64,000 nucleotides of DNA from WTGJ01 sp965237765. Its GTDB lineage: Bacteria; Chloroflexota; Anaerolineae; Aggregatilineales; Phototrophicaceae. The DNA lies in contig OZ250157.1 in the NCBI GenBank assembly GCA_965237765.1, forward strand, positions 1,736,001 through 1,800,000, read 5' to 3'. A program made the translations under genes and the position numbers. This document shows positions 56,606-64,000 of this stretch, in pieces. Position 1 is the stretch's first letter; every line of letters begins with the position of its first letter. A model generated the notes under the pieces. It ran no database searches, was not told the origin of the DNA, and saw only the letters and a program-made list of their open reading frames with translations.

Positions 56606-56713
56606 GCGTGCCGGCACTTCGCGGCCGCAAGACAGCGCGTGCCGGCACTATGCAGCCGTAAGAAGCGCGCGCGATGTTCTTTATCGCCTCGGCACTTCGC
56701 GGCCGTAAGAAGC
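56606..56713 (+). repeat. Cluster of 30-bp elements between sdhC and msrA
   Basis: Units at 56606-56635, 56637-56666 and 56688-56713, separated by short unrelated sequence; third is partial. The only copies in the window outside genes (or in the 5' extension of the sdhC frame). They may affect mRNA folding of the sdh leader. Confidence 0.92.
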
Positions 56714-56748
56714 TGTAAGAGAGCGCGCAAGTCTAACAAGAATTCTGG

Positions 56749-56767
56749 CTTCGTAATCACTTCGTAA
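56749..56767 (+). promoter_or_regulatory. Direct repeat CTTCGTAA-N3-CTTCGTAA before msrA
   Basis: Two identical 8-mers one helical turn (11 bp) apart, ending 22 bp before the -10 box at 56790. The 11-bp period and position near -35 are as for OmpR/PhoB-class response-regulator sites. Confidence 0.45.
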
Positions 56768-56789
56768 CGGTTTCTCCCCCCGAGCTCGG

Positions 56790-56795
56790 TATAAT
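56790..56795 (+). promoter_or_regulatory. -10 box (TATAAT) of msrA
   Basis: Perfect TATAAT, about 27 nt before the msrA start; leader contains GAGGAG. Confidence 0.55.
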
Positions 56796-56822
56796 GGAAG
56801 CAAGCAATATGAGGAGTTCATG

Positions 56823-57359
56823 ATGGCCGAATCAACAGCGACATTGGCAGGGGGCTGCTTCTGGTGCTTGGAGGCAGTCTTTCTGGAGCTGGAGGGCGTT
56901 TCCCGCGTCGTCTCCGGCTATAGCGGCGGGCGCATCGCCAACCCCAGTTACGAAGATGTCTGCACCGGCCAGACCGGTCACGCCGAAGTAGTACAGATTA
57001 CCTACGACGATGACGCGATCAGCTTCCGTGACTTACTAGATATATTCTTCACCATCCACGACCCAACGCAGCTGAATCGCCAGGGCGCGGATGTGGGCAC
57101 GCAATACCGCTCGGCAATTTTCTACCATGACGAGGGGCAGAAAGCGGCGGCGGAAGCGGCCATCGCTGAATACGCCGGAATTTGGCCATACCCGATCGTG
57201 ACCGAGGTGTCGCCGCTGGGCGAATTTTACGCCGCCGAGGAATACCACCATGATTACTTCGCGCGCAACCCGAGCATGGGCTATTGCCGCATGGTCATCG
57301 CGCCGAAGGTCGCTAAGTTCCGCAAACAGTACCTGGAGCGCTTGAAGATCCGGGCATGA
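56823..57359 (+). CDS. msrA: Peptide-methionine (S)-S-oxide reductase
   Basis: 178 residues from the second of two adjacent ATGs (56823), 6 nt after GAGGAG; the first at 56820 is too close. Catalytic Cys12 in GGCFWCLEAVF; EVVQITYDDDAISFRDLLDIFFTIHDPTQLNRQGADVGTQYRSAIFYHDEGQ is the classic MsrA core; resolving Cys likely in GYCRMV near the C-terminus. Repairs methionine sulfoxide in proteins. Next gene begins 5 nt after its stop. Confidence 0.96.
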   Translation: MAESTATLAGGCFWCLEAVFLELEGVSRVVSGYSGGRIANPSYEDVCTGQTGHAEVVQITYDDDAISFRDLLDIFFTIHDPTQLNRQGADVGTQYRSAIFYHDEGQKAAAEAAIAEYAGIWPYPIVTEVSPLGEFYAAEEYHHDYFARNPSMGYCRMVIAPKVAKFRKQYLERLKIRA

Positions 57360-57363
57360 TGTG

Positions 57364-58434
57364 ATGCCCCGCCGCACTCTATTCCTCCTGATCCTGCTGC
57401 TCATCACCCTGCCGCTGGCCCTTGCGTCGGCGCAGGATCAGGAGGAAGAATGGCTCAAGGTCGTCCAAGCCGCCTTCAGGAAGGCGCAAACTGTAGAAAC
57501 CGAGCGCGAGTACGCAGTGATGGAACTGACAATCCAGATGCAATTTCGTTTCATGGAAGATGCACCTGCCAATGGCGTTCGTAATACTACCCATCTCACC
57601 ATCTCAACGGACAGGCGGCTGGAGGATGGGATCTCAGTCCTAGAAGTCAGCGATATCCAGATTGACATTGGCGATATGGAACGTTTCATCGGTGAAGTGG
57701 AAGATGTCTATGAGATTTCCCAAACTGCTTCGATCATGTTCTTGCAAGCCGCTCGAGTGGCGGAGGAAATTTGTGTAGCGAACGTTGTAGCCGATGGGCC
57801 CGCGGCTGACGATATGGCAACAATGATAGAATCCTCTTTACAGGAATGGCAATCGCGGATGGAAGAAATGACATTGATTTCCGATGGGATCATCGAAGAC
57901 TCAAAGGGTTGGCTCATCGGTGTGACGGAACACCCTATGGAACAGAGCGCTACACAGGATTTCCGAATATTCTCTTTATCCATCGATCCGGAACGATATA
58001 TCTCCGAACTGATTTCAACAACCGACTTACTTCCTCCGGAATTGAATGAAAATGATTACTTAATGGAGGAATTCATCACAGATGTAAAACAAAACATGCA
58101 AGCCATCTGGAAACTATGGATCGGTAGTGAGGACGGCTACGTTCATCGCAACAAGACACAGATCCGTTTTTCTGGCGCTATTAATGGCTTGGATGAACCG
58201 GAACTCGGATTTTGGATGGAAATAACATTGGACGGTGGCGCTACTATTCGCTACAGCGACCACAACCAACTCACCGACGCCGACTTTGTCCTACCCTGCG
58301 AACCTTCCGTTAGCGACATTACCAAACCTGCTCCCGCAGCGCCCACTCCCGCTGCCACGGCGCCCGCCCGCTCGCCACACCCCCAACATCCGCCAGCGAC
58401 CACAAATGCATCATCAATCCCCGCAACTGCATGA
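57364..58434 (+). CDS. Secreted hypothetical protein with Pro/Ala-rich C-terminus
   Basis: 356 residues from ATG 57364. Signal peptide (RRTLFLLILLLITLPLALASA). Mature part is acidic with alternating strands (LTIQMQFRFMEDAPANGVRNTTHLTISTDRRLEDGISVLEVSDIQIDI; DGYVHRNKTQIRFSGAINGLDEPELGFWMEITLDGGATIRYSDH), which reads like a LolA/LppX-type or other lipoprotein-like beta sheet, but I cannot name a family. The last 40 residues (PAAPTPAATAPARSPHPQHP) are low complexity and lie opposite the end of the broken phosphotransferase. Middle section is less GC-rich than flanks. Confidence 0.65.
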   Translation: MPRRTLFLLILLLITLPLALASAQDQEEEWLKVVQAAFRKAQTVETEREYAVMELTIQMQFRFMEDAPANGVRNTTHLTISTDRRLEDGISVLEVSDIQIDIGDMERFIGEVEDVYEISQTASIMFLQAARVAEEICVANVVADGPAADDMATMIESSLQEWQSRMEEMTLISDGIIEDSKGWLIGVTEHPMEQSATQDFRIFSLSIDPERYISELISTTDLLPPELNENDYLMEEFITDVKQNMQAIWKLWIGSEDGYVHRNKTQIRFSGAINGLDEPELGFWMEITLDGGATIRYSDHNQLTDADFVLPCEPSVSDITKPAPAAPTPAATAPARSPHPQHPPATTNASSIPATA

Positions 58435-59249
58435 AACGCGGGAGTTGCCCGTGTAGCTCCGCATCAATCGCCCGAACTTCGCCATAACCCGCCAATAACG
58501 CGTCGTGTAACTGGCGGCGCGCTCGCGGCGGTCGCCGGTAGAAATCCAGCAGCGCCCGCCCAAAATCAACCCAGATCCAACCGTAGACCGGCTCATCGAA
58601 ATCGATGATGGTCACACGCCGCCCATCCCAAAACGCGTTGGCGGGGTGCATATCGCCATGCGTGAGGGCGAAATCCCGCCGCGGCAAATCGCTCAGCCAG
58701 CGCCCGAGCCGAAAATAAGTGGCGCGGATTGTCGGATCGGCCCGCAACGCCTGCGGCCGCGCGTTCTGGTAAAAATCGAAGATGGTGTGGTGACGGTGCG
58801 GGCCGGCGCGGTAGGCGCGAGCGGCCTCATGGAGCTGCGCGATGCTCCGCCCCCAGGCGCGGAAAGCGCGCGTGCCAGCACTTCGTGGCCGTAAGACGCG
58901 CGGGTCGCGCTCGTCGGGAGCGATGGCTTCGCCGGGCGCTTCCTTCACGAGACCGGCGAAATAGCGTGTATTGCCCTGTGGCAACCATTCGATGTGATTC
59001 CCACCCACTGACAGCACCGGCGCGCTGCGCCTGGAAATGATAAGCGGCGCGGGCGGTGCGCGGCTGACGGATGCTGGGGTGGGAGATGCGCAGGTATTGT
59101 GTTTCCCCGGCGCGCCTCAGCCGAACGATGATGCTCAGCTTGCGCTCGACCAGTTGTAACGAGGCGGGCTCTGTGCCCCAATGCCGCGCGGCGAAGGCGG
59201 GCAGTGGCGCAGTATCGAAGCGGTCGCGATAGTGAATCCAGCCGCGCAA
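58319..59249 (-). pseudogene. Aminoglycoside-phosphotransferase-like kinase gene, frameshifted
   Basis: N-terminal frame from TTG 59249: APLPAFAARHWGTEPASLQLVERKLSIIVRLRRAGETQYLRISHPS, the start of an APH-fold kinase. It shifts near 59017 to the frame that ends at 58319: HIEWLPQGNTRYFAGLVKEAPGEAI, FALTHGDMHPANAFWDGRRVTIIDFDEP, the catalytic HGDxHPxN and DFD motifs. At the shift about 8-10 residues usual for the family are missing, so a small out-of-frame deletion is likely. A 30-bp element sits in the middle (VLRPRSAGTRA). Could be a sequencing or assembly error. Confidence 0.75.
58870..58899 (+). repeat. 30-bp element inside the broken phosphotransferase
   Basis: GCGTGCCAGCACTTCGTGGC then CGTAAGACGC: three C-to-T/G-to-A type changes from consensus; antisense to the host. 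Confidence 0.88.
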
Positions 59250-59490
59250 TCTAATATTCTCTCATTCGGGCAGCATCGGCGAAGATAGCCATATGGCGGT
59301 AGCAGCGCCACACGAAGAGGGCCGCTTGCGCCACTTATGGATCGCCGGAACTGTTAACGTTCTCTTAGAATTTCGCGTAATTCGCAAGAATCGAGCGCTT
59401 TGGCCCGTCCAGGTGGCGATGGAGCGCACCTTTTTTGCGGCAGTTGCGTACAGAGAGGTGTAGGCAAAACAGACCAAGGAGGGTAACGAC

Positions 59491-59619
59491 ATGGTCTTCT
59501 GGATTGACAAACGACAGATGCAGCTGCACCACGAGGAGATGATCCGCGCGGCGCGCAACCAACATCTGGCCCGTCGCTTGCGTGCCGAACGCCGCGAGCG
59601 CCGCGCCGAACGCCAATAA
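59491..59619 (+). CDS. 42-residue basic protein with strong ribosome site
   Basis: ATG 59491 is preceded by AAGGAGGG at a good 7-nt spacing; frame closes with TAA 59617-59619 and a terminator follows at 59692. Sequence starts MVFWIDKRQMQLHHEEMIRA and ends in an Arg/Glu helix (LARRLRAERRERRAERQ). One amphipathic helix, two His, no Cys, no membrane segment. Upstream 59250-59490 holds no other gene and is AT-richer, with a T-run at about 59431. Function unknown; the ribosome site and terminator make it a good small-gene candidate. Confidence 0.7.
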   Translation: MVFWIDKRQMQLHHEEMIRAARNQHLARRLRAERRERRAERQ

Positions 59620-59691
59620 CGACCCCCAGCGCGCGGGTAAAACTATATCCCGCGCGGAAAACCCCTAACACGACATTTTCCTCCTCCCCCT

Positions 59692-59728
59692 AAGCAACGC
59701 CCCGCTCCCCCCGGCGGGGCGTTTGCTT
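59692..59728. terminator. Bidirectional terminator between small gene and glycosyltransferase
   Basis: AAGCAACGCCCCGC, 8-nt loop, GCGGGGCGTTTGCTT: 14 paired bases with one extra T bulged. GC stem and A/T ends on both sides make it work for the plus-strand small gene and the minus-strand glycosyltransferase. Confidence 0.8.
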
Positions 59729-59807
59729 CAGGGGCTTTGCTCGTTCATCTCGCCTGGCAGAATCGACTTTCGCCCGCGGTCAAAGGCGATCGGAGCGGGC
59801 GCTTCGG

Positions 59808-60890
59808 TTAGCGTAACGCTTCCTCGAAGGCCGCCAGCGTTTGGCGCGCGGCCTCTTCCCAACGGAATTGGCTGGCCCGCTCGCGGCCGCGCGCGATCAG
59901 CGATCGCCGCAGCGCCTCATCCATGTCGATCCGCGTCATCGCCGCCGCCCAGGCATCCTCATCGCGCGGGTCGAGCAGCATCCCGGCTTCGCCCACGACT
60001 TCCGGCAAGCTGGCCCGGTCGCTGGCGAGCACGGGCGTGCCGCAATGCATCGCTTCCAGCGCCGGAAAGCCGAAGCCCTCGTGCAGCGCGGGGAAGAGCA
60101 GGGCGCGCGCGCCGGCGTAGAGCGCGCCGATATCAGCATCACCCACATAACCGAGCAGTCGCACATTTTGGCAATTGCCCAGCCAGCGTTCATCGAAGAG
60201 CCAACCGCGCGCGCCCGCCAGCACGAGCGCGCAATCCCCATTCACTTGAGTAGCCTGCCAACGCTGGAAGGCTGCGACCAACAGGGCGATATTCTTGCGC
60301 GGTTGGAGCGTGCCGACGTGCAAGAAATAGCGCGGCGGTAGGTCGTATTTCGCGCGCGTGGCGGCAAGATCGCCGACGGTCGGCGCGGTCAGGCCGGGGT
60401 AGACGACCCGCATTTTGGCCGGCGCTGTCCCATAAAAGCGCCGCAGATCGGCCGCCGTCGCCTGGCTATCGCAGAGCACGATATCTGCCCGCCGCGCGCT
60501 ATGCCGCGTGCTCCAATCGAGGTAGCGGCGTTGGGCGGGCGGGTGCGCCTCTGGAAAATGCCGATAGCCGAGGTCATGGATGGTAACGATGGCCCGCCCG
60601 GGGAAAATCAGCGGCAGCGTATGCGCGGGCACGAAGGTGAGCGGCGTTCTTTCGCGGTAGAGTGCCGCGGCGAAACGCGCGTGCGTCCAAAGTCGTGGGC
60701 TGCGCAACACGCGCTGTTGCGCGAGCGGCGAGCTGGGCAGCAGATCAGGCGGCGGCGGCTCTCGGAAATAGAGCGTGAGGCGGTGCTCTTGGTTCTGGCG
60801 GATGAGGGCGCGCAGGAGCGAAAGGGCGTATTGCTCGGTGCCGGTGCGGCGCGCCCGCGTGCAGCGACTGGCGTCGATGGCGATGCGCAT
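59808..60890 (-). CDS. Family 4 glycosyltransferase
   Basis: 360 residues. GT-B fold: MRIAIDASRCTRARRTGTEQYALSLLRAL (with the G-T-E phrase of mannosyltransferases such as MtfB/WbaZ-like), AIVTIHDLGYRHFPEAHPPAQRRYL, LCDSQATAADLRRFYG, YFLHVGTLQPRKNIALLVAAFQRW, and the E-x7-E motif in ALLFPALHEGFGFPALEAMHCGTPVLAS. Probably adds a hexose to a lipid-linked glycan. Next gene in the same direction is a membrane protein upstream at 60904, 14 nt apart. Confidence 0.93.
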   Translation of the reverse strand: MRIAIDASRCTRARRTGTEQYALSLLRALIRQNQEHRLTLYFREPPPPDLLPSSPLAQQRVLRSPRLWTHARFAAALYRERTPLTFVPAHTLPLIFPGRAIVTIHDLGYRHFPEAHPPAQRRYLDWSTRHSARRADIVLCDSQATAADLRRFYGTAPAKMRVVYPGLTAPTVGDLAATRAKYDLPPRYFLHVGTLQPRKNIALLVAAFQRWQATQVNGDCALVLAGARGWLFDERWLGNCQNVRLLGYVGDADIGALYAGARALLFPALHEGFGFPALEAMHCGTPVLASDRASLPEVVGEAGMLLDPRDEDAWAAAMTRIDMDEALRRSLIARGRERASQFRWEEAARQTLAAFEEALR

Positions 60891-60903
60891 CTTTGCGGCC
60901 GCG

Positions 60904-61326
60904 CTAAGCGCTGGGGACGAAGCGGAAGAACAAAGCCGCCGCCACGCCCGCGATCGTGATGAGCCAGCCGGCGCTGCGCAGGGCGGGCCAGGGCGGTCGG
61001 TTCCAACGCGCCGTCAGCAATAGGGCGCTGCCCGCCGCCAACGCGATGAGGGCCGCGCCCAACCCGCCCGCCGCGAAACGCCATGCCAGCGCGCCGCCCG
61101 CCAGCCAGAGACCCAGGAAGCAGAGTCCGGCGGGGCGCATTTCATCCACCACCCAGCGCGTCAGCAGCAGGGCGGCGAGGGTTAGCAGGTAGGGTAGCGG
61201 TTCGGCGAGGGCCGGCCGCGGCGCGAGGGTGAGCCAGAGTCCGAGCGCGATTAGCCAGAGCGCCGGTGCGCCACGGGGCAGCTGGCGATGGCGGTCGAGG
61301 CGCGCGTGAGCATCGTCATCGTGCAT
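60904..61326 (-). CDS. Small membrane protein, unknown
   Basis: 140 residues from ATG 61326 (an upstream in-frame start at 61365 adds little). Five hydrophobic segments (APALWLIALGLWLTLAP; LPYLLTLAALLLTRWVV; GLCFLGLWLAGGALAW; GLGAALIALAAGSALLL; SAGWLITIAGVAAALFFRF). Acid/His-rich N-terminus. Adjacent glycosyltransferase suggests a cell-envelope role; nothing more can be said. Confidence 0.65.
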   Translation of the reverse strand: MHDDDAHARLDRHRQLPRGAPALWLIALGLWLTLAPRPALAEPLPYLLTLAALLLTRWVVDEMRPAGLCFLGLWLAGGALAWRFAAGGLGAALIALAAGSALLLTARWNRPPWPALRSAGWLITIAGVAAALFFRFVPSA

Positions 61327-61430
61327 GGCGCTATTGTGCGCGCGGAAAAGCGAAGGCGCAAGCACAGCCTGCGCCGCTCAGTATCGCTTCAATTGGTTTT
61401 GTCTGTCTCCTGAGCCAGTTTTGCTACCGT

Positions 61431-62381
61431 TCAGATATGCTCCATCTGACGGATGTGTACGCTACCCACTCCACAATGGATGCTCAGTCGAATCGCCACT
61501 GTCTGATTTGTATCCTCCGGGTCATAGCCGCTATACCAGACGCCATCGTTGCCGATTCCCGAACGGTGCCCGCGCATTTTCTGGAAGTGCTCGGGCAGGC
61601 GCAAGCCGCCAAGTCCGCTGCGCAGCTGCACGCGCGCCGACGCGCCGGGCGGCATTTCGATTTCACAGGCGCCGGCGCCGCCACTGATGATCCCTTGCAG
61701 CTGGCAATCCTCGCCCACGCGCAACTGAAATTTGCCCGCGCCCAATTCCGCGTTCAGTTCACATTGCGCGCCATCGGCAAGGGTTATCTGTTGCACGCCA
61801 GCGCCGGAACGGATGCGCGCGCGATAGGGATCGGCGGTGGCCGGTAGCAACACCGTCGTTTTGCCCGCGCCGCCATTCAACTGCAACTCGCGCAAATTCA
61901 GCTCCTGAAGCAGCAGCGTGTTCGTTCCGATCCCGCTATTCACGCGCAAACGGAGCGGGATTCGCGGCGAGAGGGCGACATCCCAGGGCAGCTCGGCGTT
62001 GCGCTTCCAACCCGACCAGCTGAAATTCGTGTTCGCGCCGCTGGGCGTGCCGAGGCGAATCTTCTTATGTTCGCCGCCGCTCACCGCGCATTCCACTGTG
62101 CCCACTGCCCGCAAATCCGCCTCCAGCAGTTGTTCGGATTCCGGCGTTAGGCTGCGTACTGTGCATTGCGCGCGGTTGATATTGAGGCGGATATCGGCGG
62201 ATTCTGCGTCGCCCAGCGCTTCGTCGAAATGGAAGTCCTCCGCATCGGGCGCTCCACTACCAGCTTCACCGCTGATGACTTCGCCGATGCTGCTGAGTCC
62301 CTCGCTGACCTGGTCGACCAGCGAACTGAGCGAGAAGGAGAATTCTTTTTCGTAGCGTTTCTTTTTCTTGGTGTCGGTCAT
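61431..62381 (-). CDS. LiaF/toastrack-type beta-solenoid protein
   Basis: 316 residues from ATG 62381 with AGGAG 8 nt before. A Lys-rich start (DTKKKKRYEKEFSFSLSSLVDQVSEGLSSIGEVISG), then a repeated strand pattern: RLNINRAQCTVRSL, LRLRVNSGIGTNTLLLQELNLRELQLNGGAGKTTVLLP, RARIRSGAGVQQITLADGAQCELNAELGAGKFQLRVGE, IISGGAGACEIEMPPGASARVQLRSGLGGLRLP. This is the toastrack fold of LiaF-like and DUF4097/DUF2154 proteins, often membrane-stress sensors. No membrane segment and no liaRS nearby, so it is probably cytoplasmic. Confidence 0.78.
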   Translation of the reverse strand: MTDTKKKKRYEKEFSFSLSSLVDQVSEGLSSIGEVISGEAGSGAPDAEDFHFDEALGDAESADIRLNINRAQCTVRSLTPESEQLLEADLRAVGTVECAVSGGEHKKIRLGTPSGANTNFSWSGWKRNAELPWDVALSPRIPLRLRVNSGIGTNTLLLQELNLRELQLNGGAGKTTVLLPATADPYRARIRSGAGVQQITLADGAQCELNAELGAGKFQLRVGEDCQLQGIISGGAGACEIEMPPGASARVQLRSGLGGLRLPEHFQKMRGHRSGIGNDGVWYSGYDPEDTNQTVAIRLSIHCGVGSVHIRQMEHI

Positions 62382-62469
62382 GTTGCCGCTCCTGAACCTA
62401 CTGTTAGGATTGTATACGCAAGATGGCGCGGCAAGTTGCGGTATCTTTGCGGTTTCATAGACTGCGCAT

Positions 62470-63159
62470 ATGCCCTCCAAGCGAAACGGCCGCGCCTACG
62501 CCGGCGAAAGCGCCCTGCACCGTGCCCTCAAGCAACATTACGCCGGCCCGGATGACGAGCAGGAAGCGCGCCGCCATGGCTATGTGATCGATGTCGCGCG
62601 CGAGGATGCCTTGGTCGAGATACAAACGGGCAATTTCGCGGCCATCAAACACAAGCTGCAGGTTCTCACGGCGCAGGAAACGGTGCTGCTCGTCTATCCT
62701 ATCCAACAAACAAAATGGCTGCTCCGGCAGGATGCGGCCGGCGCGCGCTTGAGCCGCCGCAAATCGCCGCGGCGCGGTCGCCTGGAGGAATGCTTCGGCG
62801 AGCTGACGCGCTTCCCGAGCTTGTTGGCCCACCCGAACCTGGCGCTGGAGCTGGCGCTGGTCGAGGTGGAAGAGCTGCGCTGCGCGGATGGTCGCGGCAG
62901 TTGGCGGCGGCGCGGCGAGAGTGTGCGCGGGCGTCGCCTGTTGCGTGTGTTGGGGCAATGTCGATTGAGCAGCCCGCGTGATTGCGCCGCGCTGCTCCCG
63001 CCGGATTTACCGTCATCGTTCACAACACGGCAGCTAGCGCGGGCGGCCGGCTTGCGGCGGCGCTTGGCCGGGCAGATGGCCTATTGCTTGCGAGAGATGG
63101 GCGCGTTGGCGGTCGTCGGCAAAATTGGCAACGCCTTTTGCTACGCGCGGGTGGATTGA
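62470..63159 (+). CDS. Predicted PD-(D/E)xK-like nuclease-fold protein
   Basis: 229 residues, ATG 62470, divergent from the toastrack gene. Core motif: HGYVIDVAREDALVEIQTGNFAAIKHKLQVLTAQETVLLVYPIQQTKWLL, i.e. Asp, then Glu-x-Gln-Thr in the next strand, as in the nuclease superfamily's D...(D/E)xK with Gln for Lys. A helix-turn-helix-like C-terminal (FTTRQLARAAGLRRRLAGQMAYCLREMGALAVVG) could bind DNA. Unknown function; it overlaps the convergent flippase gene by 19 nt. Confidence 0.65.
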   Translation: MPSKRNGRAYAGESALHRALKQHYAGPDDEQEARRHGYVIDVAREDALVEIQTGNFAAIKHKLQVLTAQETVLLVYPIQQTKWLLRQDAAGARLSRRKSPRRGRLEECFGELTRFPSLLAHPNLALELALVEVEELRCADGRGSWRRRGESVRGRRLLRVLGQCRLSSPRDCAALLPPDLPSSFTTRQLARAAGLRRRLAGQMAYCLREMGALAVVGKIGNAFCYARVD

Positions 63160-64000
63160 GCGAAAGGACCCGGCCGCGGGAGCATTCGCCACAGTATCGT
63201 GAGCAGCTCGCGGTCTTCATCATTCAGCAAGCCGCCCCGCCACAGCGCCAGGGCATACCCACCAATCGCCAGCGGCACGCCCAGCCATGCGCGGCCATCC
63301 CGCAGGAGCCACAACAACGCCGCGACCGCGATCGCTGCCATACCCAGCCGCCCCACGCGCCGCGCCAGCCGCCGCCAGCGGATGCCATAATGCCGCAGCT
63401 GCCAGACCAGCGCCGTCAGCACGAACGCTTCCGCGCAGACCGAAGCGATGGCCACGCCGCGCACATCCCTCCATTGCGTCAGTAGCGCCACATTCAGGGC
63501 GATATTCAGCGAGAGGCTGGCGGCGCGGATGAAGAGCAAGCGCCGCTGCCAATTCTGCATCATCAAGACCTGCGCGAAGATATCGGACGTGATCGCCAGC
63601 GGCGCATACCAGATGAGGATGGCCAGAATCGGGCCACTTTGCTCGAAACCCTCCGCGCGGAAGAGCAGGCGCGTCAGGGCGGGCGCATACGCGCTGATGG
63701 CGATCGCCAGTGGCACGGTCCACAGGAGCATGAAGTAGGACATGCGCTCGGGCAATTGCGGCGCGCGCGCGCCGCCCTGGAGGCGGGCATGCAGCGGGAA
63801 GAGCGCCGTCAGTTGCGGCGTGCCGAGCAGCTCGATCACGCCGAGAATGAGCAGGGCCGCAGCGAACAAGTGGCCGGCGCTCTCTGCGCCTAAATAGCGC
63901 GCGGTGATCTGCTTATCCACCTGGGTAACGCCGAGCGCGAGCAAGCCGTTCAAGCCGATCGGCGCCGCGCTCACGAAGAGGCGCCGCGCGGTGGTGAATG
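63141..64000 (-). CDS. Polysaccharide flippase (MATE/Wzx/MurJ fold), N-terminus beyond window
   Basis: The frame is open to base 64000; the visible part is the C-terminal 285 residues. Eight hydrophobic segments (SAGHLFAAALLILGVIELLG; MLLWTVPLAIAISAYAPALTRLLF; ILAILIWYAPLAI; LSLNIALNVALLTQW; VCAEAFVLTALVWQL; LGMAAIAVAALLWLL; LGVPLAIGGYALALW) and the RAASLSLNIALNVALLTQWRDVRGVAIASVCAEAFVL stretch typical of oligosaccharide exporters. With nearby glycosyltransferase genes it suggests surface glycan assembly. Confidence 0.85.
   Translation of the reverse strand, partial: FTTARRLFVSAAPIGLNGLLALGVTQVDKQITARYLGAESAGHLFAAALLILGVIELLGTPQLTALFPLHARLQGGARAPQLPERMSYFMLLWTVPLAIAISAYAPALTRLLFRAEGFEQSGPILAILIWYAPLAITSDIFAQVLMMQNWQRRLLFIRAASLSLNIALNVALLTQWRDVRGVAIASVCAEAFVLTALVWQLRHYGIRWRRLARRVGRLGMAAIAVAALLWLLRDGRAWLGVPLAIGGYALALWRGGLLNDEDRELLTILWRMLPRPGPFAQSTRA

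Noticed and set aside
60885..60906. Ninth copy of the 30-bp element (TTTGCGGCCGCGC)
   Set aside because: Only the NotI-like core matches; flanks do not, so chance is likely.
1..64000. tRNA, rRNA or riboswitch
   Set aside because: No cloverleaf-like or rRNA-like sequence was noticed in the intergenic gaps, though I could not run a covariance search.

Overview
The window is GC-rich, densely packed bacterial chromosome, most probably from a Chloroflexota (Anaerolineae-like) metagenome-type genome. That is an inference from gene content (form II cox cluster with its maturation genes, ROK-controlled sugar ABC operon, LutB-like protein, many TTG/GTG starts, ATGA overlaps between genes). No rRNA, tRNA or CRISPR array was seen.

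Layout. 1-8576: housekeeping and stress genes (SnoaL-like fragment, degenerate SbcD-like phosphoesterase, Dtd, DinB-like, beta-propeller lipoprotein-like protein, OsmC, RNA cyclic phosphodiesterase, dolichol-phosphate-mannose-type glycosyltransferase, agmatine deiminase). 8573-19226: one minus-strand operon of nine genes starting at a ROK repressor with a palindromic operator, encoding a DegT aminotransferase, cupin, ABC sugar importer, M20 hydrolase, a large glycosidase-like protein and a glycerol-1-phosphate-dehydrogenase-like enzyme; it looks like import and breakdown of an amino-sugar or aminocyclitol glycoside. 19435-26693: CNNM/CBS protein, Cdd, RecO, acyl-CoA dehydrogenase, a graveyard of toxin and methyltransferase remnants, and a 917-residue protein of uncertain family. 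26735-32132: epimerase, LutB, an AT-rich kinase island, an FmdB relative and an MBL protein that have both lost their metal residues, an MFS exporter. 32188-42769: a MerB-like gene interrupted by an in-frame TGA exactly at the catalytic cysteine, a glycosyltransferase, and a cox cluster in the order G-S-L-M-D-E-F plus a molybdopterin-binding protein. 42966-52659: an HNH-fused DNA methyltransferase with an AT-rich internal block, FtsK, an amino-acid oxidase, a PIN-toxin pair, hydrolases and a sugar dehydrogenase. 52832-56540: succinate dehydrogenase with a fused membrane anchor. 56823-64000: MsrA, a secreted protein, a broken phosphotransferase, a 42-residue protein, glycosyltransferase, toastrack protein, nuclease-like protein and a flippase cut by the window end.

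Two things stand out. First, the MerB-like gene at 32188-32877 reads as one protein if the TGA is decoded as selenocysteine; the TGA falls on the position of MerB Cys159, the conserved Cys/Asp motif is intact upstream, and a hairpin with a GG-starting loop begins 19 nt after the TGA, as expected of a bacterial SECIS. Second, a 30-bp element containing two palindromes is scattered over at least eight loci, usually inside genes without breaking the reading frame, in both orientations, adding 10-residue peptides to termini and linkers; this resembles in-frame palindromic elements of Rickettsia in behaviour but not in sequence. A third pattern is a set of promoters whose -10 box lies only 6-8 nt before the start codon, indicating leaderless mRNAs.
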